From Amycolatopsis sp. (GTDB lineage: Bacteria; Actinomycetota; Actinomycetes; Mycobacteriales; Pseudonocardiaceae), in NCBI RefSeq assembly GCF_025464955.1, contig NZ_JAODNM010000094.1:1-64000 (forward strand): a DNA stretch of 64,000 nucleotides, read 5' to 3'. Every line of letters begins with the position of its first letter. Positions within the stretch are counted from its first letter, which is position 1. Of this stretch, positions 37,741-46,019 are shown one piece after another. The notes under the pieces were generated by a model. The model was not told the DNA's origin and did no database searches. It saw only the letters and a list, made by a program, of their open reading frames with translations. The position numbers and the translations under genes are program-made.

Positions 37741-40070
37741 GCCGCTTGCAGCCGAGCCGACTGCAGGTGAGCCGGCTGAAAGAGTGGAGCGCCGACCTTT
37801 TGCTGGGGTGCCGCCTCACCCTCAGCGGTGGACGGCCGGCGTGGACCAGGCTCGCGCTCACCGGGCTCGGGATCGGCCTGGCGGTGTGCGTCCTGCTGGT
37901 CGCGGCCTCCGCGGTAACGACCCGCGAACACCGGGACGCGCGGCTGAACTCGATCGCCTCCATCAGTGTGCCGCGGGCGGGAGTCGCTCCGCTCGTCCTC
38001 GTCAACTCCGGAACCTCCTTCCGTGGTCAGGAAATCCGCGCCAACTACGTCGAGGCCACCGGGCCGTCTTCGCCCGTGCCACCGGGGATTTCCCGGCTGC
38101 CACGTGAAGGAGAGGCAGTGCTCTCACCGGGGCTCGCGGCTGTGCTGGCTTCGCCCGACGGGGCGTTGCTGCGCCCGCGGATCACTCAGCACGTCATCGG
38201 GACGATCACCGAGGCCGGTCTGTCCGCACCGGACGACCTGAAGTACTACGCGGGTGCGTCGAACCTGCCCGCGATGCCGATCAACCTGGTCTACGGGTTC
38301 GGGGAGGCCCGACCCGGCAAGGGAATGACCGCCGACCTGTGGCTGCTCGTCGTGGTCGGGGTGATCGTGCTGCTCTTCCCGGTGCTGGTGTTCGCCGCGA
38401 TCAGCACCCGGCTTTCCGGAGCCGAGCGGGACAGGAGGCTTTCCGCGTTGAGACTGATCGGCGCGAGCGCGCACCGGGTCCGGCGGATCGCGGCCGGGGA
38501 GTCGCTGCTCGGAGCGATGGTGGGCCTCGTGGTCGGCACCGGGCTGTTCCTCGTCCTCCGGCAGTTCGCCGACCAGGTCCGGCTCGCCGGGGTCAGTGTG
38601 TTCGTCGACGACGTCCAGCCCGCGCCGGTGCTGGCCGTCCTCATCGCCGTCGGAGTGCCGGCGATGGCCGTGATGACAGCGATCACCGCCCTGCGGCGGA
38701 CCCTCATCGAGCCGCTCGGGGTGGTCCGGCAGACTTCGAGCCGCGGGCGCAAGCTGTGGTGGCGGCTGATCCCGCTAGTGCTCGGTGCCGCCTTGCTGGC
38801 CGCGCAGGGGAGCCTGACCGCCGAGTCCGACCCTGGCCTGCCCGGGATCCCGGCGATGGCCGCGATCGTGTTGCTGCTACTGGGGATTCCGACGCTGCTG
38901 CCGTGGCTGGTCGAGCGGACGGTCGGCTATCTGCGCGGCGGCACGCCGTCCTGGCAGCTGGCGACGCGGCGGCTGCAGCTGGACAGCGGGGTCGCGGCGA
39001 AGGTGGTCGGCGGGGTCGCGGTGCTGCTCGCCGGGGCGATCGCGTTGCAGACCACGGTGTCCGGCGTCGAGCGGGAGGTGCTCGACCGGCCACTGCCCAC
39101 AGCGGACCAGAACACCCTGGTCGTGGCGCTGTCATCAGGGGCCGTCGGCAGTTTCGCGCAGGCGGAGAAGCTCGCCGGAACAGCGTCGGGGGTGCGGTCG
39201 ATCGAGAGCATCCGGGTTGCCGACTTCCACGGCAACGCCAACGAGGGCGGCATGGTCACAGTCCTGCCATGCGCCGCGATGAGGTTGCGGGTCCAAGTCG
39301 GGCACTGCACCGATGGTGACGCCTTCTGGGCCGAGGGTCCGGGGTCCGACAGCCCTGCGGTGAGTGCGGGGCAGAAGGTCACGTTCAGCACGCCGACGGA
39401 GAAGGGCGCGATCTCCCCGGACGGTCCTCAGTGGACTATTCCGGTCTTCGCCAGGGTGCCGCTGTCGGCGGGCGGCCAGTACGGGGATGGGCTGTTCGTC
39501 ACCCCTGGCGCGATCGCGGGCGTGGACGTGCCGTACGAGGACGCGAGGCTCACGGTGCATCTGGATCCGCAGGATCCGGACGCCGCCGAACGCGTCCGCA
39601 ACGCCGTCGCCCCACTGGCCTGGCAGACGAGCACGACCCTGCAGGGGCAGCAGGACCCGAGCGACACAGTCCGGCAGTACCAGGCGATCCGGCGCGCGTT
39701 GACCGCCGGATCGCTGATCACGCTGCTGCTGGCCGGCGCGAGCCTGCTGGTGCTCGGGCTCGAACAGATCCGGGAACGGCGTCGCTCCTTGGCGGTGTTG
39801 GCGGCCACCGGGGTGCCGCGCGGGGTGCTCGCTCGTTCGCTGCTCTGGCAGAACGCGCTGCCGCTGCTGGTGGCGACGGTCTTTTCGACCGCTGTCGGTT
39901 TCGGGCTGGGGGCGTTGCTGCTGCGCATGATGTCCAAGCCACTCGCGTTTGACTGGGCGGCCGCGGGCCTCCTGGCCGGCTACGCGATTCTGGTCGTGTT
40001 CGCCGTCGCGTTGATGACCCTGCCCTCACTGAACAAGGCAACCGCCGCACTCGGCCTCCGCGCGGAGTGA
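37737..40070 (+). CDS. FtsX-like ABC permease
   Basis: 777 aa membrane protein. TTG 37737 overlaps the ATPase stop; a later GTG (VSRLKEWSADLL) could also serve. About ten hydrophobic segments form two FtsX blocks. The first block has TRLALTGLGIGLAVCVLLVAASAV, then a central group near residues 205-330, and the C-terminal block has SLITLLLAGASLLVLGLEQIRERRRSLAVLAATGVPRGVLARSLLWQ. Extracytoplasmic stretches lie at about 60-200 and 430-650. It has a duplicated architecture, like MacB-type exporters of Gram-positives. Confidence 0.9.
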   Translation: MSRLQPSRLQVSRLKEWSADLLLGCRLTLSGGRPAWTRLALTGLGIGLAVCVLLVAASAVTTREHRDARLNSIASISVPRAGVAPLVLVNSGTSFRGQEIRANYVEATGPSSPVPPGISRLPREGEAVLSPGLAAVLASPDGALLRPRITQHVIGTITEAGLSAPDDLKYYAGASNLPAMPINLVYGFGEARPGKGMTADLWLLVVVGVIVLLFPVLVFAAISTRLSGAERDRRLSALRLIGASAHRVRRIAAGESLLGAMVGLVVGTGLFLVLRQFADQVRLAGVSVFVDDVQPAPVLAVLIAVGVPAMAVMTAITALRRTLIEPLGVVRQTSSRGRKLWWRLIPLVLGAALLAAQGSLTAESDPGLPGIPAMAAIVLLLLGIPTLLPWLVERTVGYLRGGTPSWQLATRRLQLDSGVAAKVVGGVAVLLAGAIALQTTVSGVEREVLDRPLPTADQNTLVVALSSGAVGSFAQAEKLAGTASGVRSIESIRVADFHGNANEGGMVTVLPCAAMRLRVQVGHCTDGDAFWAEGPGSDSPAVSAGQKVTFSTPTEKGAISPDGPQWTIPVFARVPLSAGGQYGDGLFVTPGAIAGVDVPYEDARLTVHLDPQDPDAAERVRNAVAPLAWQTSTTLQGQQDPSDTVRQYQAIRRALTAGSLITLLLAGASLLVLGLEQIRERRRSLAVLAATGVPRGVLARSLLWQNALPLLVATVFSTAVGFGLGALLLRMMSKPLAFDWAAAGLLAGYAILVVFAVALMTLPSLNKATAALGLRAE

Positions 40071-40090
40071 CCGCCATCTGACCAGACCTT

Positions 40091-41053
40091 TCAAGCCATG
40101 GTGATGGAATCGAGTTTCTCGCGGAGGTAGGTCGAGGCGAGGACTTCGGGGTACGTGGTCCGGCCGATCGGCGGTGCGAGTGAGGCGATCCGCGCGTCGT
40201 GGTTGGTCTCGTAGAAGAAGATGAGCGAGACCAGGTCCTCGTCGGGGGCGCTCGCGTCCGGCGGGAGGACGCGGTGCCGGGTGGAGCGCCAGCGGTCGCC
40301 GGTCCAGCGGGCCATCAGGTCGCCGATGTTGACGGTGAACGCGTCGGGGTCGAACGGCGCGTCCTCCCAGCGGCCGTCGGCGGTGAACACCTGCAGCCCG
40401 CCGACTCCGGCTTGGCGGTCGAGCACGGTCACGGTGCCGAAGTCGGTGTGCGGGCCGATGCGGAACTGCCCGGCCTCGGGGGTGCCGACATGGGTCATCG
40501 GCGGATAACGGTTGATGTTGAAGGTATAGGTCGGATGCCGCGTGTGCTGGGTGAAGTGGTCGGCGGGCAGCGCGAGTGCGGCCGCGAAAATCGTGAGCAG
40601 CTCGTCGGACAACGCCCGCATGCGGTCCATGTATTCGGTGGCCGCCGCGGCGAGTTCGGGGACCTCGGCAGGCCAGACGTTGGGCTGGAACCAGAACGCG
40701 TCGACCTCGGGATCGCCGACCGCCCCGTCGGCGCCGACGGAGTAGGACTCCTTGAGATCGGGCGGGGTCGCGGTGCCTTCGGCGTAGCCGTTGGCTTCCA
40801 CGCCGGGTGGCAGCCAACCGCGCCCGCCCACGGTAACTGTGTACTTCGCCTTCGCGGCCTCGGGCAAGGTGAAGAACCGCCGCGCCAGCTCGCGGGTCGC
40901 CGTGCGCAGTTCGTCGGGCACACCGTGGCCGGTGATCAGCAGGAACCCCGATCCGCGCAGTGCCGCGTCGATCGCGGCGGCCACCGACGCTCGTCCCTCG
41001 GTGGTCCCGGCAAACCAGGGCGACAGGTCGACGAGCGGAACAGACGAGACCAT
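40091..41053 (-). CDS. 2-oxoglutarate/Fe(II)-dependent oxygenase, isopenicillin N synthase-like
   Basis: 320 aa. The N-terminal DIOX_N part (VPLVDLSPWFAGT ... GSGFLLITGHGVPDELR) precedes the jelly roll. Iron ligands are His202-x-Asp204 (GPHTDFG) and His260 (STRHRV). At the RxS position that binds 2-oxoglutarate in relatives the sequence reads L274-V-S276, so the Arg appears replaced. Natural-product tailoring or gibberellin-oxidase-like enzymes share this fold; substrate is not predictable. It lies 11 nt after the deaminase gene on the same strand, so the two may be one transcript. Confidence 0.85.
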   Translation of the reverse strand: MVSSVPLVDLSPWFAGTTEGRASVAAAIDAALRGSGFLLITGHGVPDELRTATRELARRFFTLPEAAKAKYTVTVGGRGWLPPGVEANGYAEGTATPPDLKESYSVGADGAVGDPEVDAFWFQPNVWPAEVPELAAAATEYMDRMRALSDELLTIFAAALALPADHFTQHTRHPTYTFNINRYPPMTHVGTPEAGQFRIGPHTDFGTVTVLDRQAGVGGLQVFTADGRWEDAPFDPDAFTVNIGDLMARWTGDRWRSTRHRVLPPDASAPDEDLVSLIFFYETNHDARIASLAPPIGRTTYPEVLASTYLREKLDSITMA

Positions 41054-41063
41054 CGTGGTGCTC

Positions 41064-41534
41064 CTAATCGTCCAGTGTGGACTTGTCGACGCCGATGTCC
41101 TCGAACCACAGGTCGGGACGGGCCGCGATGAACTCCGTCATCAGGCCGGTACAGACCGGGTCGTCCAGCAGCGTGATGTCGACGCCGTGCTCGGCCAGCC
41201 AGCCGTGCCCGCCGGAGAACGTTGTGGCTTCGCCGATCACGACCCGCGGGATCGCGAACTGGCGGACCAGTCCGCTGCAGTACCAACACGGCGAAAGTGT
41301 GGTGACCATGACCGTGTCGCGGTAGTGCGGCCGCCGCCCGGCGTTGCGGAACGCCGTCGTCTCCGCGTGCAGCGACGGGTCGCCGTCCTGGACACGCCGG
41401 TTATGGCCGCGGCCGAGCAGTTCGCCGTCCAGGGTGAACAGGGCCGCGCCGATGGGCACCCCGCCCTCGGCTTTGCCGAGCAGGGCTTCGTCCCGCGCGA
41501 CGGCCAGCAGCGCGGCCGGATCGTAGGTCTGCAT
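41064..41534 (-). CDS. Nucleoside/cytosine deaminase family enzyme
   Basis: 156 aa zinc deaminase from ATG 41534. The zinc site is His56-Ala-Glu58 (SLHAETT) with Cys83 and Cys86 (SPCWYCSG). The layout, GGVPIGAALFTLDGELLGRGHNRRVQDGDPSLHAE, resembles yeast cytosine deaminase and other small nucleobase deaminases more than tRNA adenosine deaminase. The terminal segment WFEDIGVDKSTLDD is also Fcy1-like. Cytosine or a related pyrimidine or pterin is the probable substrate. First of two genes with the 2OG oxygenase; divergent from the WYL regulator. Confidence 0.87.
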   Translation of the reverse strand: MQTYDPAALLAVARDEALLGKAEGGVPIGAALFTLDGELLGRGHNRRVQDGDPSLHAETTAFRNAGRRPHYRDTVMVTTLSPCWYCSGLVRQFAIPRVVIGEATTFSGGHGWLAEHGVDITLLDDPVCTGLMTEFIAARPDLWFEDIGVDKSTLDD

Positions 41535-41618
41535 GGGCCCACTCTCGCGGGCGTGGGGCCTGGTCCGCAACCTTGATCGAGGACTCATCACGTCCGCGTT
41601 GTCTGCCAGAATCCCCGC

Positions 41619-42581
41619 ATGGTCGAATCCGCGGCACGGCTGTTGCGCCTGCTTTCCCTGCTCCAGGCGCGCCGCGACTGGCCAGGACCGGATCTGGCCG
41701 AACGGCTTGACGTCGACGTCCGCACGGTCCGGCGGGACGTCGAACGCCTGCGCGGCCTCGGCTACCCGGTGCACGCCACCCCCGGCGTCGCGGGCGGATA
41801 CCGGCTCGGTGCGGGCGCCGCGCTGCCGCCACTGCTGCTGGACGACGACGAGGCCGTCGCGGTCGCTGTCGGGCTTCGGACGGCGGCGAACGGCACGGTC
41901 GCGGGCATCGAGGAGACGTCCGTGCGCGCACTGGCGAAGCTTGAGCAGGTGCTGCCTGCCCGTCTCCGGCATCGCGTCAACGCCTTCGACGGTGTCACGG
42001 TCCCGTTGACCGCCGGCGTGGTTCCGGTGGATCCGGAGGTGCTGACCGTGATTGCCGCGGCGTGCCGCGACCGTCAGCGGCTCCGGTTCGACTACGAGAG
42101 CCACACGGGCTCCGCCTCGGAGCGCACGGTGGAGCCGCTGCGCCTCGCGTTCACCGGTCGGCGGTGGTACCTGCTCGCCTACGACGTCGATCGCGAGGAC
42201 TGGCGCACCTTCCGTGCGGACCGGATCGCCGCGCCGCCGGTGCCGAGGTTCCGGTTCGCGCCGCGGGAGCCGCCGGATGAGGACCTCGCGGCGTACCTGG
42301 CCCGCTCGATTTCCTCCGCGCCCTACAAGTTCGTGGTGCGGATTGTCGTCCACGCGCCGGCGGAGGTCGTCGCCGAGCGGATCGGACCGTCCATCGGCCT
42401 GGTCGAGGCCCTCGACGAGCACACCTGCGTGGTGCACAGCGGGATGAACTCGTTCGAGGAGACGCCGTTCTACCTGGCGCGCTGGGAGTTCGACTTCGAC
42501 GTCGTGGGCCCGCCGGAGCTGGTCGACCGGCTCCGGTCCATCGCGGCCCGGTTCACCAGGGCGATCGGCGGAGCCTTGTAA
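41619..42581 (+). CDS. WYL-domain transcriptional regulator (YafY-like)
   Basis: 320 aa from ATG 41619. N-terminal HTH_11 (AARLLRLLSLLQARRDWPGPDLAERLDVDVRTVRRDVERLRGLGYPV), then the WYL domain around residues 140-215 (AACRDRQRLRFDYESHTGSASERTVEPLRLAFTGRRWYLLAYDVDREDWRTFRADRI), then a WCX C-terminal extension. WYL regulators sense small ligands or nucleic acids. It is divergent from the deaminase gene by 84 nt and may control it. Followed by an isolated TetR-type operator. Confidence 0.9.
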   Translation: MVESAARLLRLLSLLQARRDWPGPDLAERLDVDVRTVRRDVERLRGLGYPVHATPGVAGGYRLGAGAALPPLLLDDDEAVAVAVGLRTAANGTVAGIEETSVRALAKLEQVLPARLRHRVNAFDGVTVPLTAGVVPVDPEVLTVIAAACRDRQRLRFDYESHTGSASERTVEPLRLAFTGRRWYLLAYDVDREDWRTFRADRIAAPPVPRFRFAPREPPDEDLAAYLARSISSAPYKFVVRIVVHAPAEVVAERIGPSIGLVEALDEHTCVVHSGMNSFEETPFYLARWEFDFDVVGPPELVDRLRSIAARFTRAIGGAL

Positions 42582-42627
42582 CCAGTGTCACCGCGGGGTG
42601 GCACCCGAATCTCCGGCCCGCCGGTTG

Positions 42628-42645
42628 ATACCGACTGGTTGGTAT
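42628..42645. promoter_or_regulatory. Isolated TetR-type operator (ACCGAC-TG-GTTGGT)
   Basis: ATACCGACTGGTTGGTAT is an 18-nt near-palindrome with one mismatched pair. It matches the operators at 46633, 49313 and 55366, but it lies between two convergent gene ends (stops at 42581 and 42681) where no promoter is expected. Confidence 0.55.
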
Positions 42646-42680
42646 GTCACGCTGCTGACGTGACGTCAAAGCAGCCGTTG

Positions 42681-43292
42681 TCAGCGGCGCGCGCCCAGCA
42701 TGCTCAGGACGAGCTCGCCGTATTCGCGGCCGAGCTCGACCGGGGTCTGGCGCGAGCGCTCGTTGTACCAGCGCGCGACGTCGACGCCGAGCGAAAGCAC
42801 CGCCCGCGCGGCCGTGCGCGGATTGCTCACGGTGAACGCGCCCGACGCGGTGCCTTCGGCGATCACCTCGCGCACCAGCCGTTCGATGCGCCGGCGCAGC
42901 TCAGCGACGACTTTGTACTCCTCTTCCGGCAGGGCCTGGAGCTCGTACTGGACCACTCTGGCCACTGTGTGCCGCCGCGCGTGCCAGGCGACGAAGTCCT
43001 CCACGATCAGCTGAATCCGCTCGACCGGTTTGTCGACCCGCGCGAGGACGTTCTCGACCAGCGCGAGCGTGTTCTCGTGACCGCTGCGGCTGATCGCGAA
43101 CAGCAGCGCGGCCTTCGACGGGAAGTGGACGTAGAGCGCGGCGGGACTCATCCCCGCGCCGCTCGCGATATCCCGCGTGGTGGTGGCGTGGTAGCCCTGG
43201 CGCGCGAACGATTCGACCCCGGCGAGCATCAGCCGCCTCGCCGCCTCCGGCTGGACTTCCGGCCACAGCTCGGCGGACAGGGACACAGGCAT
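42681..43292 (-). CDS. TetR-family regulator, lipid-catabolism block
   Basis: 203 aa from ATG 43292 behind GAGAGGAG. The HTH is TRDIASGAGMSPAALYVHFPSKAALLFAISR, preceded by RRLMLAGVESFARQGYHATT. The ligand domain holds HTVARVVQYELQALPEEEYKVVAELRRRIERL, typical of TetR proteins of the TetR_C_33 or KstR2-like type that bind acyl-CoAs. Divergent from two SDR genes; the shared gap holds TAAGCGAGCGCTTA, 68 nt from its start. It is the likely reader of that palindrome, also found before the crotonase and the FabG-like genes. Confidence 0.85.
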   Translation of the reverse strand: MPVSLSAELWPEVQPEAARRLMLAGVESFARQGYHATTTRDIASGAGMSPAALYVHFPSKAALLFAISRSGHENTLALVENVLARVDKPVERIQLIVEDFVAWHARRHTVARVVQYELQALPEEEYKVVAELRRRIERLVREVIAEGTASGAFTVSNPRTAARAVLSLGVDVARWYNERSRQTPVELGREYGELVLSMLGARR

Positions 43293-43360
43293 CGCACACT
43301 CCTCTCAGACGCGAGGCCTGCCGGTGGCGGGCTTGACAGGACGCCTCGATCCTCACAGTG

Positions 43361-43374
43361 TAAGCGAGCGCTTA
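43361..43374. promoter_or_regulatory. Operator TAAGCG-AG-CGCTTA
   Basis: Perfect 6-2-6 palindrome TAAGCGAGCGCTTA between the divergent tetR gene and the SDR pair. Related sites lie at 45948-45961 and 56689-56702, each immediately upstream of a fatty-acid-type gene. The preceding -35-like TTGACA at 43333 would place the site close to the +1 of the SDR operon. Confidence 0.65.
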
Positions 43375-43426
43375 GTGCTCCATTCGCCGTAACACGGGAA
43401 TGCCGGAGAACAGGAGATCCACAGCA

Positions 43427-44182
43427 GTGAACTCGTTCAAGGATCGCGTCGCGATCATCACCGGCGCCAGCCGCGGAATCGGGCTGGGCATCGCCAAGGA
43501 ACTCGTCGAACGCGGCGCGAAGGTCTGCATCACCGCGCGTAAGCCCGAGGCGCTCGCCGACGCCGTCAACGAGCTCGGCGGCCCCGATGTGGCGATCGCC
43601 GTCCCCGGCAAGGCGGACGACACCGCCCATCAGGAAGAGGCCGTGGCCAAGGCGATCGAGGCGTTCGGCCGACTCGACATGCTGGTCAACAACACCGGCA
43701 TCAACCCGGTCTACGGGCCGATGCTCGACATCGACCTCGAGGCCGCGATGAAGATCTTCGCGGTCAACGTGCTCGCTCCGCTGTCCTGGACGCGTCGCGC
43801 GCGTGACGCGTGGATGGGCGAACACGGCGGCTCGGTGGTCAACGTGTCTTCGGTGGCCGGATTGCCCCACGCGTCGCCGGGACTCGGGATGTACGGCGTG
43901 AGCAAGGCCGCCCTGATCCGCCAGACCGTGGAGCTCGGCGTCGAGTTGGGGCCGAAGATCCGCGTCAACGCCGTCGCACCGGCCGTGGTGAAGACCAAGT
44001 TCGCCACCGCGCTCTACGAAGGCCGCGAGGAAGAGGTCGCTTCGGCGTATCCGATGAAGCGGCTGGGGGTGCCCGCCGACATCGCCGGCGCGGTCGCCTT
44101 CCTGCTTTCGGACGAGGCCGGCTGGATCACCGGCCAGACGCTCGTGCTCGATGGCGGCGTGACGTTGATGGGTGGCGTATGA
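43427..44182 (+). CDS. SDR-family oxidoreductase (first of pair)
   Basis: 251 aa from GTG 43427, chosen for AGGAG 11 nt upstream; ATG 43400 would add nine residues. The NAD(P) motif is TGASRGIGLGIA, then NNTGINP (Asn-Asn-x-Gly) and the catalytic Ser in VNVSSVAG with Tyr-x-x-x-Lys in YGVSKAAL. DGGVTLMGGV is the C-terminus. 3-Oxoacyl or 3-hydroxyacyl substrates are likely from context. Overlaps the next SDR by 4 nt and starts 53 nt after the TAAGCG operator. Confidence 0.88.
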   Translation: MNSFKDRVAIITGASRGIGLGIAKELVERGAKVCITARKPEALADAVNELGGPDVAIAVPGKADDTAHQEEAVAKAIEAFGRLDMLVNNTGINPVYGPMLDIDLEAAMKIFAVNVLAPLSWTRRARDAWMGEHGGSVVNVSSVAGLPHASPGLGMYGVSKAALIRQTVELGVELGPKIRVNAVAPAVVKTKFATALYEGREEEVASAYPMKRLGVPADIAGAVAFLLSDEAGWITGQTLVLDGGVTLMGGV

Positions 44183-44970
44183 GCACCCGGCTGGCCGGCG
44201 CCGGGGTGGTCGTCACCGGCGGTGGCGGCGGGATCGGCGCGGCGCTGGCCCGCCGGTTCACCGCCGAAGGTGCCCGAGTGGTGGTCGCCGACCTCAACGC
44301 CGACGCCGTCAACGCCGTCGCAGAGGAGATCAAAGGCACCGCTGTCGTCGGTGACGCGGCCAGTGAAACGGGCGTCGAAAGCCTGATCGCGCAGGCCCGC
44401 GAGGCGCTCGGTGACATCGACGTCTTCTGTGCCAACGCCGGTGTGGCCGGTTTCGGGATCGGCCGCGAGTCGACCGAAGACGACTGGTCGCTGGCCTGGG
44501 AAGTCAACGTGATGGCCCACGTCCGTGCCGCGAAGCAGCTGCTCCCGGCTTGGCTCGAGCGCGGCAGCGGGCACTTCATCGCCACGGTTTCGGCCGCAGG
44601 CCTGCTCACCAGCCTCGGCTCCGCGCCCTACTCGGTCACCAAGCACGGCGCGCTCGCGCACGCCGAATGGCTGGCCGCGACCTACCGCCACCGCGGGCTG
44701 ACCGTGCAGGCCGTGTGCCCGCAGGGGGTCCGCACGCAGATGCTGACCGACGCCGGCAAGGCGGGCGACCTGCTGATGGGCGAGTCCGCGATCCAGCCGG
44801 AGCAGGTGTCCGACGCGCTGATGACAGCGATCAAGGAGAACCGCTTCCTGGTGCTTCCGCACCCCGAGGTCGCCGGCTACTACGCGGCTCGGGCGACCGA
44901 CACCGACCGCTGGCTCGGCGGGATGAACAAGCTCCAGCGGAAGATCGAGCAACACTCCTTCGACGAGTGA
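44179..44970 (+). CDS. SDR-family oxidoreductase (second of pair)
   Basis: 263 aa from ATG 44179. Cofactor loop TGGGGGIGAALA, acidic VVADLNAD after beta-2 favouring NAD, NAGVAGFG, catalytic Ser in ATVSAAGLL and YSVTKHGAL with the Tyr/Lys pair. The C-terminus extends with DRWLGGMNKLQRKIEQHSFDE, as in short-chain dehydrogenases found beside acyl-CoA dehydrogenase genes. Translationally coupled to the preceding SDR; the two may act as a heteromer or on successive intermediates. GTGGGACTCG repeats lie just after the stop. Confidence 0.88.
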   Translation: MSTRLAGAGVVVTGGGGGIGAALARRFTAEGARVVVADLNADAVNAVAEEIKGTAVVGDAASETGVESLIAQAREALGDIDVFCANAGVAGFGIGRESTEDDWSLAWEVNVMAHVRAAKQLLPAWLERGSGHFIATVSAAGLLTSLGSAPYSVTKHGALAHAEWLAATYRHRGLTVQAVCPQGVRTQMLTDAGKAGDLLMGESAIQPEQVSDALMTAIKENRFLVLPHPEVAGYYAARATDTDRWLGGMNKLQRKIEQHSFDE

Positions 44971-44983
44971 TCGGCAGCCGGAC

Positions 44984-45029
44984 GTGGGACTCGGCCGCGA
45001 GTCCCACGTTCAAGCGAGTGAGTCCCACG
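44984..45029. repeat. GTGGGACTCG hairpin and extra copy
   Basis: GTGGGACTCG (44984-44993) and CGAGTCCCAC (44998-45007) form a 10-bp stem with a 4-nt loop; a third copy, GAGTCCCACG, starts at 45020. It separates convergent genes and is the same unit as at 27969-28065. Confidence 0.7.
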
Positions 45030-45078
45030 TTCGCGCGGCGTGAAGTGCACGCGGGCGGTCGTGGGGGTGCTTGGGCGG

Positions 45079-45918
45079 TCAGCGAGTGCGTTCGTAGGGC
45101 GGGAAGTTCGGGGGGCGGCGTTCGTTCCAGCTGGCCAGGCCTTCGGGGAGTTCGGGGTGGCTGAACGATTCGAGCATCAGGGCGGTGGCGGTGGAGGCGG
45201 CGTCTTCGAGGGTCATCGCGGGTTCGTGGCGGAGCTGGTCCTTCATGATCGCCATGGACCGCGGGGCGCTGTAGGTCGCGAGTTCTTCGGCGTACGCGTT
45301 GGCGCGGTCGGCCAATTCTTCGGCGGGAACGACTTCTTGGACGAGGCCGTAGTCGAAGGCCTGTTCGGCGGTGAACGTGCGGCCCGACAGCAGGAGGTCG
45401 GCGGCGCGGCCCCGGCCGATGAGTTCCGGCAGCAGTTTCGCGACGCCGTATTCGGCGATCAGGCCGCGTCGGGAGAACGCGGTGGTGAACTTGGCGCCCG
45501 CGGCGGCGAACCGCACGTCGGCCGCGCAGGCCAGGACGAACCCGAGCCCCGCGCAACCGCCATTGATCGCCGCGATGACGGGTTTGGGGGTGAACGCCGC
45601 CGCCAGTACGTCGCGGAAGGTCTCGTGGCGGTCGGCTTCGGGGGTGGGGCCCGCGGAAATGCCGTCCAGCAGGCCCAGGTCGGCGCCGGGGCAGAACGAC
45701 CGGCCTCGGCCGGTGACGACGACGGCTCGCACGGCCGGGTCGGCGCTCGCTTCCCTGAGCAAGGCGCCGTAGCGGGCCTGCATGGCCAGGTCCATCGCGT
45801 TCGCGCGGGCGGGGCGGTCGAAGGTCAGGGTGGCGACCCCTGCCGCGTCGCGATACCCGACACCGTCCACGACATCGTCCACAGTGGACTTCGGGTTTTC
45901 CCGTACGGGCTGTGACAC
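45079..45918 (-). CDS. Enoyl-CoA hydratase/isomerase (crotonase) family protein
   Basis: 279 aa from GTG 45918, which follows AAAGGAGG. Oxyanion-hole segments are RGRSFCPGADLGLLDG and INGGCAGLGFVLACAADVRFA. At the usual catalytic Glu positions the sequence has GGCAGLG and SRRGLIAEYGVAKLLP, the second keeping Glu. The ending HPELPEGLASWNERRPPNFPPY is typical of mycobacterial EchA-like proteins. Likely hydrates an enoyl-CoA in lipid or branched-chain degradation. A TAAGCG operator lies 30 nt upstream, so it belongs to the same regulon as the SDR pair. Confidence 0.88.
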   Translation of the reverse strand: MSQPVRENPKSTVDDVVDGVGYRDAAGVATLTFDRPARANAMDLAMQARYGALLREASADPAVRAVVVTGRGRSFCPGADLGLLDGISAGPTPEADRHETFRDVLAAAFTPKPVIAAINGGCAGLGFVLACAADVRFAAAGAKFTTAFSRRGLIAEYGVAKLLPELIGRGRAADLLLSGRTFTAEQAFDYGLVQEVVPAEELADRANAYAEELATYSAPRSMAIMKDQLRHEPAMTLEDAASTATALMLESFSHPELPEGLASWNERRPPNFPPYERTR

Positions 45919-45947
45919 GAGGACCTCCTTTGGCCTGCGCCTGATAC

Positions 45948-45961
45948 TAAGCGCTCGCTCA
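45948..45961. promoter_or_regulatory. Operator TAAGCG-CT-CGCTCA
   Basis: TAAGCGCTCGCTCA matches the 43361 palindrome with one mismatch in the right arm. It lies 30-43 nt upstream of the crotonase GTG, where a repressor would cover the promoter. Confidence 0.6.
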
Positions 45962-46019
45962 TGGACAAACCAGGGGATCGGTAGCCCGAATAGTCGCCTC
46001 ATGCCCGGATCGTGCCTGA

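Noticed and set aside
42585-43430. 281-codon plus-strand frame over the TetR gene at 42681-43292
   Set aside because: The TetR HTH on the other strand is unmistakable, and the plus frame resembles no known protein.
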